Assembly (NCBI GenBank): GCA_963383645.1
Contig: OY726561.1
Location: 135,549,404-135,613,403, forward strand
DNA length: 64,000 bases
Direction of reading: 5' to 3'
DNA from: Muscardinus avellanarius
Lineage: Eukaryota; Chordata; Mammalia; Rodentia; Gliridae
Positions 1 to 10,505 of the stretch are shown piece after piece (within the stretch, counting starts at the first letter, position 1; every line of letters begins with the position of its first letter). The notes under the pieces were generated by a model. That model saw only the letters and a program-made list of their open reading frames with translations, had not been told where the DNA came from and searched no databases. A program made the position numbers and the translations under genes.

Positions 1-2224
1 GAATGGCGTATGCTTCCACCAGGCAAGCAGGATTCAAAATGGGACCCATCTGCATGGGCTACCTGGAAGCTGGACAGGCATGTCTCCTCCACCCATCTAT
101 ACTCTCCATGAGGACCCATCTCCCCCGTGTCTATCATAGTGCCTGCCACCAGCACATGCTGGTGTTAGCCAATTTACCTAATTTTGAAGAGGCATTTCTC
201 CATCCAGTGAGTCTGTATGGTCTTCCTTCTAGAAACAGGCTTCTCCTATGAAACACCTGGCTGACTAAAAGCTCAGCACTACACTCACATCTGTTAAGCA
301 ACAAGGACTGACTGTGGTTAAGTTAAAAAAAAAAGAAAAGAAGAAAAGAAAAAGGAAGAAAAAGGAAGGCTGCTGTGCCATCCCACAATGCCCATATGAA
401 CCAGGCTAGACAATCCCCCTGGTCCATCCTCCAAATACCCCATACAGATGCACCTGCTAATGTTTAACACTGCCATAAACATCCCTACACATCCCTGCAA
501 ATCCAGTCCCACAATTAAAGGGCAAAGCTTTAGTCAGGAGTTTAGCTAGGCTGAAGTCAAGGGCTCAAGAGTAAAACAAAAGGAGCTCCTGAACCCTTGG
601 CTATCCTGAAGTTCTCGCAAAGTGGATCTCCCCTTGACACTGCCACCCCCACCTCTCACCCTGCCCCCCCATGCCTTCTGCCCCTGCCTCAAGCAGAAGA
701 GAAAATTCAGGTCCCAGGTAGGGTCCCCTCTCTCCTACCATTAGACATATGGCCACTACAAGGTAGAATCCCATCTTCCACCCCAGGATGAGCTCATTCC
801 ATCAGCCCTTCTGGGAGCAGCTGAGTTTAATCAGAAACAAGCTCTCTTGTGTGACATGCAATTGAGTTAGTTTTACATGCTCCTGTTTACAATGTGCTAA
901 ATCCACAGTTGAGAGGAAATACTGTCGCTGTTGTAAGCGTTGCTTCTGGTTTTCAATGAAGGAGGCTGGAGATGTTTTCTGGGGACAGGGGGTGATATTT
1001 GGATAAGCATCTTTACAGAGCTGGGTTGAGCTGAGCTGGGGCTGGGTGTGGGGAAGGGGTAGCGGCCTTGGCTGGAGCTGGGTTGGGGATAAAATGACCT
1101 CCCTTTCCTAATGCAGCTTGCCCTGGGGTTCTCAGCCTGAGGGCTGACACCTCTTCTCCCTCCTCACTCTCATCTTAAAAGTGTCTGTCTAAATCACCCG
1201 CTAGCTCTCCCAGATGTGTCTCCTGACATATGGACTCCTCGGCATGCAGGGGTGATACGGCAGTTGGGCGGCCACCTCTAGTGTCTGCAATCTGCTTTTA
1301 TCACAATCCCCCCGCAGGCAGGCACGGAGTTCACAGCTGTCCCCACCAGAGGCGTGAGCATCTTTGCAGGATGGGCTCCACAGGGCAGAGCACACAAGGA
1401 TGGTGCCACGGGCAAGCCGCTGCTCCTCCCGCAGCCCTGTTACTGAGCTCCCTCGGGCTCTAGGGAGCTGTCATTTTTTCATGCTTTGGAACTCAGACAA
1501 GGTGGGCTCTCGACTTTCATTTCTGATGACTGGGAATGACTCCTCAGACTGTTCTACCCAATCATAAACAAGGAAAAGTGGCAAAGCTCTCATTCTGAAG
1601 TGATCAGGTGTCACATCTATTATGATGTCGCAGCTGGAAAATGTACTTAAGAAGTTGGGGGTGGTCACCTTGGAATTCTTCCAGCCAGCAATCCTGTTTC
1701 CAATAAAATTTGAAGATGCAATTAATAGCAGATGAAATGATGGCTGCACGTGGCTTTTGCCCTAGGAGGGGGCTCAGCATGTCCAGAATCCCTCCAGGTT
1801 GCCGTCTGCAGAGAAAGCTGTCCAACAGCCTTTGCAGAGAAGCAAGCTGAGAAGCTTCTTTAGCCTGTATGTCCCACCCTGAGGGAGCTGGACCCCCTGA
1901 GGGAGCGGGCCTGGAGATGCTCACAGGAGTTGTGGGAGTCAGCGCCATGGGGAAAGAGATGCGGGTGTGCCTCTTTGCATGGGTCCTGGATTTGCCATGT
2001 TTGTTGGGAAAGTGGGAGAAGAAATAGTCAATCGAATGTATCAAATGGAACCATGTCCTGGCCTTGGCCAAGGGAGAAAGGGAGAGGAGAATGAGGTTTT
2101 CTGGAAGCTCTCTATCTTCTCCCACGTGTCTCTACCTAACTTATAAAGGAGAAACTGACACCACAGATTAGCAAAAAAAGGCAAACTAACTGAGGAGGAT
2201 GGGAGGGGGAAGAGAGAAATTCTC
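1..2224. other. Unique intronic DNA, nothing recognised
   Basis: No repeat family or exon was recognised. The largest open frame is a 173-codon minus-strand frame at 1604-2125. It is low-complexity in composition, resembles no family I know and has no plausible splice context, so it is treated as chance. Confidence 0.5.
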
Positions 2225-2430
2225 TAACAAACATGACGTACATTCACAAACATATCAAAATCAATCACTAAGCCAAACATGAGAAGGGAGGATGGAGGGA
2301 TTGGGGTAGGATGGGGAAAGGGCTAAATGACTGATGTGTGCATGTATGCCTCTACCATCTTGTACTCCACTAAGATGTATGGCTACAATGGACCAATAAA
2401 ATTTGGGGGGAAAATTAGCATCTCTCTATA
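2225..2430 (+). mobile_element. L1 3' end fragment (uncertain)
   Basis: G-rich purine stretch followed by a segment ending in GACCAATAAAATTT. It has the same layout as the L1 3' end near 5500-5600, which ends in TTCACCAATAAAAG. Inferred to be a rodent L1 3' untranslated end, from similarity only. Confidence 0.4.
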
Positions 2431-2451
2431 CAGCACCGTACAAAGGAATAC

Positions 2452-2454
2452 AAA

Positions 2455-2497
<43 letters not shown>

Positions 2498-2499
2498 AT
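2452..2499. repeat. (AAAT)n microsatellite
   Basis: About 12 perfect tetranucleotide units, directly abutting the following SINE. Confidence 0.95.
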
Positions 2500-2500
2500 T

Positions 2501-2735
2501 AGCCGAACATGGTGGCACACGCTTGTAATTCCAGCATTCGGGAGGCTGAGACGGGAGGATCATGGTTTGTGGACAGTCTCAGTTACTTAGTGAGGCCCTT
2601 TGCAACTCAGTGAGATCCTGTTTCAACATAAAGAATAAAAAATAGGGCTGGGGGTGGAACTCAGAGGCAGAATGCCCCTGAGTTCCATCCCCAGTACTGC
2701 AAAAATAATAATAATAAAAATAAATTAAAAATAAC
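2501..2735 (+). mobile_element. B1-dID-type dimeric SINE
   Basis: Left half begins AGCCGAACATGGTGGCACAC (B1/7SL-like). The right half begins at GGGCTGGGGGTGGAACTCAGAG (ID-like, tRNA-derived) and ends in CCCCAGTACTGC with an AAT-rich tail. A-rich linker AATAAAGAATAAAAAATA lies between. Confidence 0.92.
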
Positions 2736-2744
2736 AAAATTTGT

Positions 2745-3030
2745 TGAATAGGCAAATTTATTGAGACAAAAAGTAAATCAGTGGCCACCACCAGGAATTG
2801 GAAGTAGGGGGAATTGAGAGTGTTTTACTTAGTGGGTAGAATATTTGTTTGAAGTGATAAAAATAGGGGAGAAGTAAATTAGGGGGAAGTTAAAAAGAGC
2901 TATACACCATTGTGAATATAATTAATGCCCCTGAATTACATACTTAAAATAGTAAAAATGGCAAATTTTATGTTACATGTGCATTTACCACAATAAAAAT
3001 AATTAAAATAAATAAGTAAATAAATTATAA
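2745..3030 (+). mobile_element. Old L1 (L1M-type) 3' end
   Basis: Matches remembered mammalian-wide L1 3' ends: GTGAATATAATTAATGCCCC, TGAATTACATACTTAAAATA and a CAATAAAAATAA end. Degenerate; no open frame. Confidence 0.55.
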
Positions 3031-4454
3031 AGGGAAAGCGATTTTTTTTTCTTGTTTTGGTAAGCCACAGATGTTCATCGACATTCCAGACTAAGGTCAT
3101 CGATGGGAGATTTTCTCAGTGTGTGTGTCCATGCCAGCTAGCCCTGGGCAACTTCCCTGCAGGCTGGCTTTCACTGAACCCCAGCAGTCAGTCTCTGAGC
3201 ACTGGGGCCTTGTGCGTGGAACACATCCCAGGCGGAGGTCACCAACACCAACGGCAGTGGCCAAGCCTACAGAGCAAAGGGTGCCCCAGGGACCGAGCTG
3301 ACATGCTGAACCGGGGAAGTAGCAATGCCCTTTGCTTAATCTTTACACAGTGGTACTAAATACACTGTACAATGTATTTTTCAAGATATCTTTGATCCTT
3401 TCTGACCAAGGAACATCCAGTTTATACTGACGCCAGTATGATCTCCCATTAAAATATAGGAGGCCTTACTGGACTCTCCCAGGCAGGGAATTACTAACAG
3501 GAAAGAAATGGAAAGTCAGTTTTCTTGGCTTTATCCACTTAAGAATATTTGGAATGCACTGTCTAGATACAGTTTTCCTATACTCTGTTCTCTTGAAAAT
3601 GATAAAAAATAAGATGAGTAAAAAGTGAAGAAAGGTCGATCTTCATTAAAATAAGGAAATGCCTGTCACGCATAAAAAATATAGTGGAATTTGGAAGAAC
3701 ACTGGAAACTGATGTTAACCCCCTCAGACTCTGAGTGAGATTGGATTTTTCTAAAGGTGAACACTGTCCCCCTCAAAGCCCTTCTAGTACCATGAGGGCC
3801 ACAGGTGTGGGGGAAAGTGCGGGTACCTGGGGACTAGCTCAGAGGGTATTCTTAGCCCTGTCTCTGACTGCATTTTAAGAGAGTGTGGAGACAGAGGAGC
3901 AGACTTATTGGATCATAATGCACAACACCCTCAATATAATCCATACTCCTGTGTATCCCATAACACATGAGACACCAACAAATACAAGACCCATTCAGAG
4001 GCACTGAGGAGAGATGTCTGAAGGCAAAGGCTTGAAGCTACCACTGGAAAGAGTCCAAATACATCCCCGGACGCATCCTGGTAGAATTACTAAGCCTTGA
4101 GAATATAAAAGGAATCCTCTGGGCATCCAGGTGAAAAAAAAGACCTAAAAATATTTAAAGAGGTAAGACTGAGGCTTGTCCTAAACTGACCACAGCAACA
4201 TTTAATGACCTCATTCCATGTCCAACATGGACACATGAACTTGAAGCAACATAGTGTACACATCCCACGTGTATTCATCCCGGCAGGGCATCCTCCACCC
4301 CATGTATACAGATAGGCAAGAAGATTAAAACATCCTCAGAACTTCAAGGGATGTAGCACCAACGAGCTACGGAGAGAAGGTGGGTGGGGACCCCCAGAAC
4401 AACCTGAGGATAGGATCTGGTCGACCAAAGAGTGTCTCGGTCGACATTTTCACT
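3031..4454. other. Unique intronic DNA, nothing recognised
   Basis: No exon or repeat family identified. Two GGTCGAC copies lie 20 bases apart near 4420-4445, the first within a 10-base palindrome. Their meaning is unknown. Confidence 0.5.
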
Positions 4455-4800
4455 GATATAATCCAAAACAACTACACAGCTTAGAAGACGGAAGATTTAT
4501 TTGCTCAAAGTTTTTTGGAGATTTGGGGGTTCAGTCTATGTCAGCGCAGGTGTCTGGAGCTCTGGAACAGAGAAAGGGAGAAAGCCAGGGCTCTGTTCTC
4601 ACATCACGGGGGCCAGAGCCAGCCAGAAAGGGGATTTAAAGATCAAAGCATAGCCCTTAATGCCACACCCCCAGGGACCCAACTTCTCCAGCCACACCCC
4701 ACCTGTCTAGACTACCACCCAGTAAACCCATTACCATCGATTTATCCACTGATGGGATTACAACCCTCATGATTTAATTCCATTGACTCTGAACCTTAAA
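4455..4800 (-). mobile_element. ERVL-MaLR-type LTR fragment
   Basis: Reads as the reverse complement of MaLR LTRs: a GATTTATTTGCTCA start of the kind typical of inverted MST/MLT copies, then GCCACACCCCACCTGTCTAG, and a truncated AT-rich end. Same family layout as the copy at 15488-16030. Noncoding remnant of an old retrovirus-like element. Confidence 0.65.
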
Positions 4801-4849
4801 GTAGCGTCTGTGTCTAACTATAACAAGACATACTGCAGCCCCTGCTTCC

Positions 4850-5006
4850 AAATGTGGTTCTCAGAGCAGCAGCACAGATGCCACGGGGCGAGGGGCTTCT
4901 TAGAAATACAGACCCTCGGCCTCTACCTCCGACCTGCTGCACCAGAATCCTCACTTCAGCAAAATCTCCGAGCAACTCGTGCATACTTCGAACTTTGAGA
5001 ACCACT
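4850..5006. mobile_element. MER5A-like hAT DNA transposon remnant
   Basis: Ends are a near-inverted pair: GTGGTTCTCAGAGCAGCAGC on the left and TTTGAGAACCACTG on the right, as in the non-autonomous MER5 (hAT-Charlie) elements. No transposase. Confidence 0.75.
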
Positions 5007-5089
5007 GTTCCGGAATAAATAAACCACAGAGCAAAGACAGGCAATGTTCACCAAGTGAACAAGGCAAAATGTGCCTGGGCACCACGGCA

Positions 5090-5625
5090 GGAGATAGAAT
5101 GTAAGTGCTACAATTCACAAGAGCCAAATTACGCAACCAAGCTAGGTGTCCATCAACAGATGAATGGGTTGCAAAATTATGGGATATCCACACAAAGAAA
5201 TTCTACTCAGCAATGAAGAGTAAAATTAAGTCATTTGCAGGAAAATAAATGGACCTGGAAAACATTATGCTAAGTGAGATTAGCCAGACACAGAAAGTGA
5301 AGGGTGGTTATGTTTTCTCTCGTACGGGAAGCTAAGGAGTGATCAGGATACCAAAGAGACTTCAGATAAGGGAGGAGAAACTCCAGTGGAGACAGGGAGA
5401 TGGTCAAGGGGAAGGGACAGGGAGAATTAATGAAGGAATCACTTCCATGGATATCAAGTACATATTTGAGGATATCAGTATCTGATGGGCTGGGAGCTGG
5501 GGGAAAGTCCACCAAGTGCTCTGGGCATGTGTGTCACCATGATTATGAACTACATGATGATGTGAGACTATAATTCACCAATAAAAGTATATGGGATTTT
5601 TTAAAACTAAATCAAATTAAGCAAA
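5090..5625 (+). mobile_element. L1 3' end
   Basis: Contains GTGTCCATCAACAGATGAAT, CTACTCAGCAATGAAGAGTA, CCTGGAAAACATTATGCTAA and GCCAGACACAGAAAGT, the terminal ORF2 and 3' untranslated sequence of mammalian L1, ending in CACCAATAAAAG. Only the 3' end is present (5' truncated). Confidence 0.8.
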
Positions 5626-5637
5626 AAAAAGTATACA

Positions 5638-5852
5638 GCCTGGCGTGGTAGTACACACTCTTAATCCCAGTGTTTAGGAGGCTGAGACAGGAGGATCTGG
5701 GTTCACAGACAGTCTCAGCTACCTGGTGAGGCCCTCCACAACTTACTGAGACCCTGTTTCAAAATAAAGAATAAAGAACAGGGCTGGGGTGTACTGAGGA
5801 GGTAGAATGCCCCTGGGTTCCATCCCCAGTTCTACAGCAAAAAAAAAAGAAA
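5638..5852 (+). mobile_element. B1-dID-type dimeric SINE
   Basis: Left half starts GCCTGGCGTGGTAGTACACA. Linker AAAATAAAGAATAAAGAACA, then the ID half with GTAGAATGCCCCTGGGTTCC and a poly(A) tail. It sits immediately behind the L1 3' end. Confidence 0.92.
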
Positions 5853-6820
5853 AGAAAAATGTAAATACTACAAACCTTGTTAACATAAAAACAGCAACAC
5901 AAGAAATCAAGATTTGGAGAGCACGTAGTAAAAAAATCAATAGGTACGGTAAAGTTTTAAAAAATATAAATAAACTCGTCTACCCTCCTCCAAGTATCTT
6001 TACGTATTATTTTTCAAGAAACTGAAATAACTTGTAATGAAGGAAGACATTTCTGAACTTTAGCAATTTTTGCAGTTTTGTCTTAATTTTTATCTATTAA
6101 ATTCAAATCAAATGAAACATACTGCTTTTAACTTTAAAATGTGTATAGTAAGATGCTATTTTGGCAAAAAGTGTTTCATTTTGCCTAATTAGCTATCATT
6201 TTATCAGAGAGGGGGCTATGCACCAAATGTTAATGATTTCTTCTGGATGGTGAAATGAAGTAATGGTTTTCTTTATTTTACTTTTTTTTTTTAGCATTTT
6301 TGCCTATCATTTAACTTTAAAAATCATAGCTGTGTATTCGTGTTACACAAACTAGTTCTTTGAAAAACATAATCAGAAAGGTCTTCTTTTAAGTAATAGA
6401 TTTAAATAATGTTCTAAGTAGTATTTTGATTTTATAAATCTTCAGGAAAAAATAATTAAAATGAGACTGAAAGAAGACAGATGTGGGACAAGCAGACTAA
6501 AAATTTAACTCACCTCATCCCTAAACACCGCGTCTCCATTAGGAGGTTGGGCAGAGTATTCAATTCAGAAGCTCCTCAGGTGGCAGTGAGCCCTCTCAAC
6601 CTCTCCAGGGCCCAGGGCCCCAAGCTCAGCGCCCGAGGCCGTGGCCACAGCCATTACAGATGTTCCTCCCTGCCGGAGCTCACTAAGGCCTGCCTCTGCT
6701 CTTCCCCACACCTCAAGCAGCTAGTGCAAGAAAACCCACACATTCTATTGCTTTAATTGCACAGGAAAGCACCCAGGATGTTTAATTAATGACCTTTAGC
6801 GCCAAAGCCCAGTTTGAACC
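5853..6820. other. AT-rich unique intronic DNA
   Basis: The first 600 bases are strongly AT-rich and the last 350 are GC-richer. No exon, RNA gene or repeat recognised. Confidence 0.5.
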
Positions 6821-6985
6821 TACTGGTTCACAAACTGTGATGCTTATCAGAATCACCCTGGAAAAGTGAGTAAAAAAGCTAAAAGCTAATACACACATTC
6901 TCTCTTCCTTCCAGACCCAGAGCTCTGGATTCTTCAGTGGCTCTGAAAGATTAGACTCTGGAGATGGACCAGGTTTCAGAAGGTC
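6821..6985. mobile_element. MER5-like hAT DNA transposon remnant (degenerate)
   Basis: GGTTCACAAACTGTGATGC followed by TATCAGAATCACCCTGGA and a later CCAGACCCAGAGCTCTGGAT follow the order of MER5A/5B motifs. The right end is degraded. Confidence 0.5.
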
Positions 6986-6989
6986 TCAG

Positions 6990-8625
6990 CCCTTCCCCAG
7001 TGATTTTCTGATCATGGTAAGGGATGTAGACCCCAACTCTCAAACCTGCTTCTGGATCCAGGTCCTTCCAAGTCATCTCAGGAAGGGTGTGGTGGCTGAT
7101 GCTCCTCTTGCCCGCACCTCGTGGATGTGCTGCAAGTGAGACGGGATACTCAGGCCCCAAGTCTGTGGCCCTGTGACCATGCCTGTCCAGTAACCAATAG
7201 CTGCACTTAACCTTGCTGAGCCCCAGACAATGGAGTTCTGGTCCCTCATCTCAAGACACACTAAACTTTTGCTTCTGCCAAATAGCTGCATTCAGGTTAT
7301 CTTTTAGGCCAGCCTACTCCTTCCACAGGTGAACTGACCAAGGACCAAGGTGCCAGGTGGTGGCCTGGACCTCCCTAGATTCAGGTCTTCCCTCCACTGA
7401 CCAGTGGGTTCCCACATGGATGCTTTGACTCAAGAAAAACGATTTCACCTTTCTCCACACCTTACTGACTTCATCTAACAATAGTAAAGATACCTGCCTG
7501 CTGGTGATGTGTGAGAACCACATGGGCTCATACTATAAGGAGATATATATATATATATGACAAGGAACCAGGCAAGCTTGTGGCTACCCTACAGAAAGGT
7601 TTGCTACAATGATCCTCAAATCGTATCTACCTGTCTGAATGCAACCAGCTCTCTCCTCTTTCAGTTCAAGCTTCTCCCTGCACGCCCCCACAGCTAGTCT
7701 GCTATCTAGGTCTTCCTCGGTCCTCAGCACTCAGACACAAGTGCTGACCTCCTGGTTTTCCTCCCATCTCTTCCCACAGTCCTGGTCATCCTGAATTCTG
7801 CAGAGCATCTGACACTCTTCCCCCTTCCCCCACTGCGGGGTTTTGTCATGGATGGGAAGGTTGACCGAAGCCCCAGACATCCCATTAGTAATAATTCTGT
7901 TAAATCACAGTGTCCTGTCAGCCTGGAGAAATGGGATGGCATCACCTGGTGCTGCCCTTGGTCCTGACCTGATCAACATTTTAATCCATAAAGTCGAGGG
8001 GAAAATATTTAACCTGATATATATCAAATCAGGCAGTGACAAGAAGTGGGAAGAAATGACCGGAATGCTGGCAAGCAGGTTCCGATTCAGATTGATCGTG
8101 AGGGGCCGAAATGCTGGATCGAAGCCAAGAGAAGGTGCTCTTTACCCAGGACAGATGTAAATCATAACCCGGGGCACCTTGGGTTTGTGACACGCTATGC
8201 AGAGGAGAGAGAGGCAGGTGTGAAGGTGACCGTGTACTTCTGGCACTGATTTTGTGTGGGGCTGCACCCCAGGGGGACCCGTTCACTGTCCTCTGGATGG
8301 GGAGGTCCCTTCCGTAGAGTTCTGTACCATTGCGGTTGCCATAGGATACAAGAGCATCAGTGGCTGGGATTTGTCTATCACTCATTCATTCATCCATGGG
8401 TCCCTTCCCCATGATTTATTTCAGGCCTCCTCTTTGTAAGTAACTGGCCCAACGGATAACAAAAGCAGAACTCTACTTGTTCTGGTTCTTTGGGAGGTCT
8501 GAAGTTAGGGGTTGGAGACCATGAGGACGTGCATTTGATGAAGCATGCCTTTTCTAACAACCAGAGGAGTGGGCTTCCAGCCACTAGCTGTGTGCAGAGC
8601 TGTCAAGTCTGGTAAGGGAATATAT
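6990..8625. other. Unique intronic DNA with a short (TA)n run
   Basis: A (TA)n stretch lies at 7542-7558. Overlapping open frames on both strands at 7843-8385 do not resemble any protein family. Nothing else recognised. Confidence 0.5.
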
Positions 8626-8640
8626 AAAAGGGATTCTTGA

Positions 8641-8776
8641 GCCGGGTGTGGTGGCTCACGCTTGTAATCCCAGCATTAGGGAGGCTAAAACCAGAGGATT
8701 GCAGTTCGCGGACAGCCTCAGCTACTTAGTGAGGCCCTCTGAAACTCATTGAGACCCTGTTTCAAAATAAAGAATA
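8641..8776 (+). mobile_element. SINE left half (B1 part only), first of three in a row
   Basis: GCCGGGTGTGGTGGCTCACG to CAAAATAAAGAATA. It stops in the A-rich linker, where the next SINE begins, and has no ID half of its own. The sequence just upstream (8626-8639) recurs at the far end of the cluster (9245-9258). Confidence 0.9.
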
Positions 8777-9004
8777 AGCCAGGCATGGTGGCACACACAT
8801 GTAATCCCAGCATTCGGGAGGGGAAGACAGGAGGATCATGGTTCATGGACAGCTTCAGCTATTTAGTGAGACCCTTTGCAATGCAGTGAGACCCTGTTTC
8901 AAAAAAGTAAAAAGAAAAAAATATAGGTCTGGGGGTATAGCTCCGAGGTACAATGCCCCTGGGTTCCATCTCCAGTACCACTAAATAAATAAATAAATAA
9001 ATAA
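8777..9004 (+). mobile_element. Full-length B1-dID-type SINE, second in cluster
   Basis: Both halves present: AGCCAGGCATGGTGGCACAC start; ID half GGTCTGGGGGTATAGCTCCG ending CTCCAGTACCACT and an (AAAT)n tail. It begins exactly in the linker of the preceding half-element. Confidence 0.92.
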
Positions 9005-9009
9005 TACGA

Positions 9010-9212
9010 GATAGGCAGGGTGGTGCACACTTGTAATCCCAGCATTCAGGAGGCTGAGATAGGAGGATCAGGGTTCGAGGCCAGCCTCAGCTACTTAGTG
9101 AGGCTCTTTGCAACTCAGTGAGACCCTGCTTCAAATAAAGAATAAAAAATAGGGCTGGGTGTATAGCTTGGAGGTAATATGTCCCTGGGTTCCATCCCCA
9201 GGACCACAAAAA

Positions 9213-9244
<32 letters not shown>
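9010..9244 (+). mobile_element. B1-dID-type SINE, third in cluster
   Basis: B1 half with GGTGCACACTTGTAATCCCA and ID half GGGCTGGGTGTATAGCTTGG ending CCCCAGGACCAC and a long (AAAT)n tail. The tail is followed by a near-copy of the sequence preceding the first SINE of the cluster. Confidence 0.92.
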
Positions 9245-9599
9245 AAAGGGGATTCTTGCTGTGTCTGCAGGTGTCCCCTAAGGTCCTATCCCAAGGTGCC
9301 CTTCTATGGTTCTATGCCTCACATAATGAATTGGGGGCTGGAAAGGAGGTAAACTGAGCCAGAACTCCTTCTTTCACACCCCAGCCTTCTCTTTGCCTGT
9401 AGGCTGCTCCCGACCTGCCTTCTCTTGACCTGGGACCAAGGTACCTGCTGGTGTGCAGAAAGTCCTCACCACACACTTGGTGTCCTGAGCCCATAAGAGA
9501 AATGCAGGTTAAATCTACGAGGGCGCCATAGTTTAAAGATCGAACTATTTGATACAAGATGGCGGTTGGCCCTCATATCTTGTGGCTTGGGGCTTTACC

Positions 9600-9775
9600 C
9601 AGCACGATCTTTTGAAAGAAAAGTTGGCGTCATATATACCAGAATTTACAATGTACACCCTCCCCCACTGCAACCCCACTTCTGAGAATTCATCATACAG
9701 ATATATGCGCGCCCCTGTGGAGTATTTCATTGAACAAGGACATTCACGGCATCATTCTCTTTTTATTCCTTGAGG
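9600..9775 (+). mobile_element. Old L1 fragment, left part of an interrupted element
   Basis: CCACTTCTGAGAATTCATCA, TACAGATATATG and ACATTCACGGCATCATTCT follow the order of old L1 (L1ME-like) 3' sequence (bead of motifs: first-step wording, then 'ggatattcattgcagcat'). It appears to resume at about 10327. Confidence 0.5.
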
Positions 9776-10326
9776 TTTCAGTGGGATAACTCTATCTTTT
9801 ATTGTCATTGTTTATGGTGATAAAACATACTTAACATAATATTTATCATTTTAACCATTTGCATGTGTATAATTCAGTGGCATTAAATCTGCTCACAATA
9901 CTGCATAACTATCACCACTGTCTGTGCCCAAAACATTCTCATTATCTGCAATGTGAAATACCGTACCTACGAAACGAGAATTCCCCATTCCTCTCCCCTC
10001 TTCGCCCTTGGAAACCGACATTCTACTTTCTGTCTCTGTAAGTTTGCTCATTCTAGGTGCCTCGCGTAAGTGGAATTACACGATACTATCTTCTGCATCT
10101 AGCTTCGTTTTCCTAGTATAATGCTCTCAAGTTCCAACCACGGAGCAGCATGCATTAATATTTCATTCCTTATTGTGGCTGAATAATATTCCACTGGATT
10201 TACCTAGTGCATTTTGATTATCTGTTCAACTCCGGCTGGGCAATTGGGTTGTTTCTCTGGCTCGAGTGAATAATGCCGCTCTTCATACCGCTCTACAGTC
10301 AGCTGCTTGGGTCTCTGCACTCAATT
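9776..10326 (-). mobile_element. L1 3' end inserted within another L1
   Basis: Reverse complement of mammalian L1 3' sequence: ATAAAACATACTTAACATAA, TATAATTCAGTGGCATTAAA, TTCTACTTTCTGTCTCTGTA, GGCTGAATAATATTCCACTG. It is bounded by similar CATTCTCTTTTT (left) and CATTCTTTTT (right), a likely target duplication. Confidence 0.78.
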
Positions 10327-10505
10327 CTCTCGTGCAGCATTCTTTTTGATGGCAAAAAAAAAAAGATTGTAAACAACCACGATGACTATCAAGAAGGGAC
10401 TCATTAAATAAGTTATTGTGCCTCTGCACACGCAAATGCTATGCAATCATTGTAAAATGAGGCTAACTTTGAAGTCTTGGTATGGGACTATTTACAAGAC
10501 ACATT
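10327..10505 (+). mobile_element. Old L1 fragment, right part of the interrupted element
   Basis: GTGCAGCATTCTTTTTGATG, AAGATTGTAAACAACCACGA, TCAAGAAGGGACTCATTAAA and GCTATGCAATCATTGTAAAA continue the old L1 sequence that stopped near 9775. Confidence 0.55.

Noticed and set aside
43..460. Weak inverted similarity between about 50-85 and 410-445 (both encode an M-G-Y-L-E-like string on opposite strands)
   Set aside because: Only about 30 bases at roughly three-quarters identity; compatible with chance or a very old repeat.
1604..2125. 173-codon minus-strand open frame
   Set aside because: No family resemblance; basic and Ser/Pro-rich composition typical of chance frames. No flanking splice signals judged convincing.
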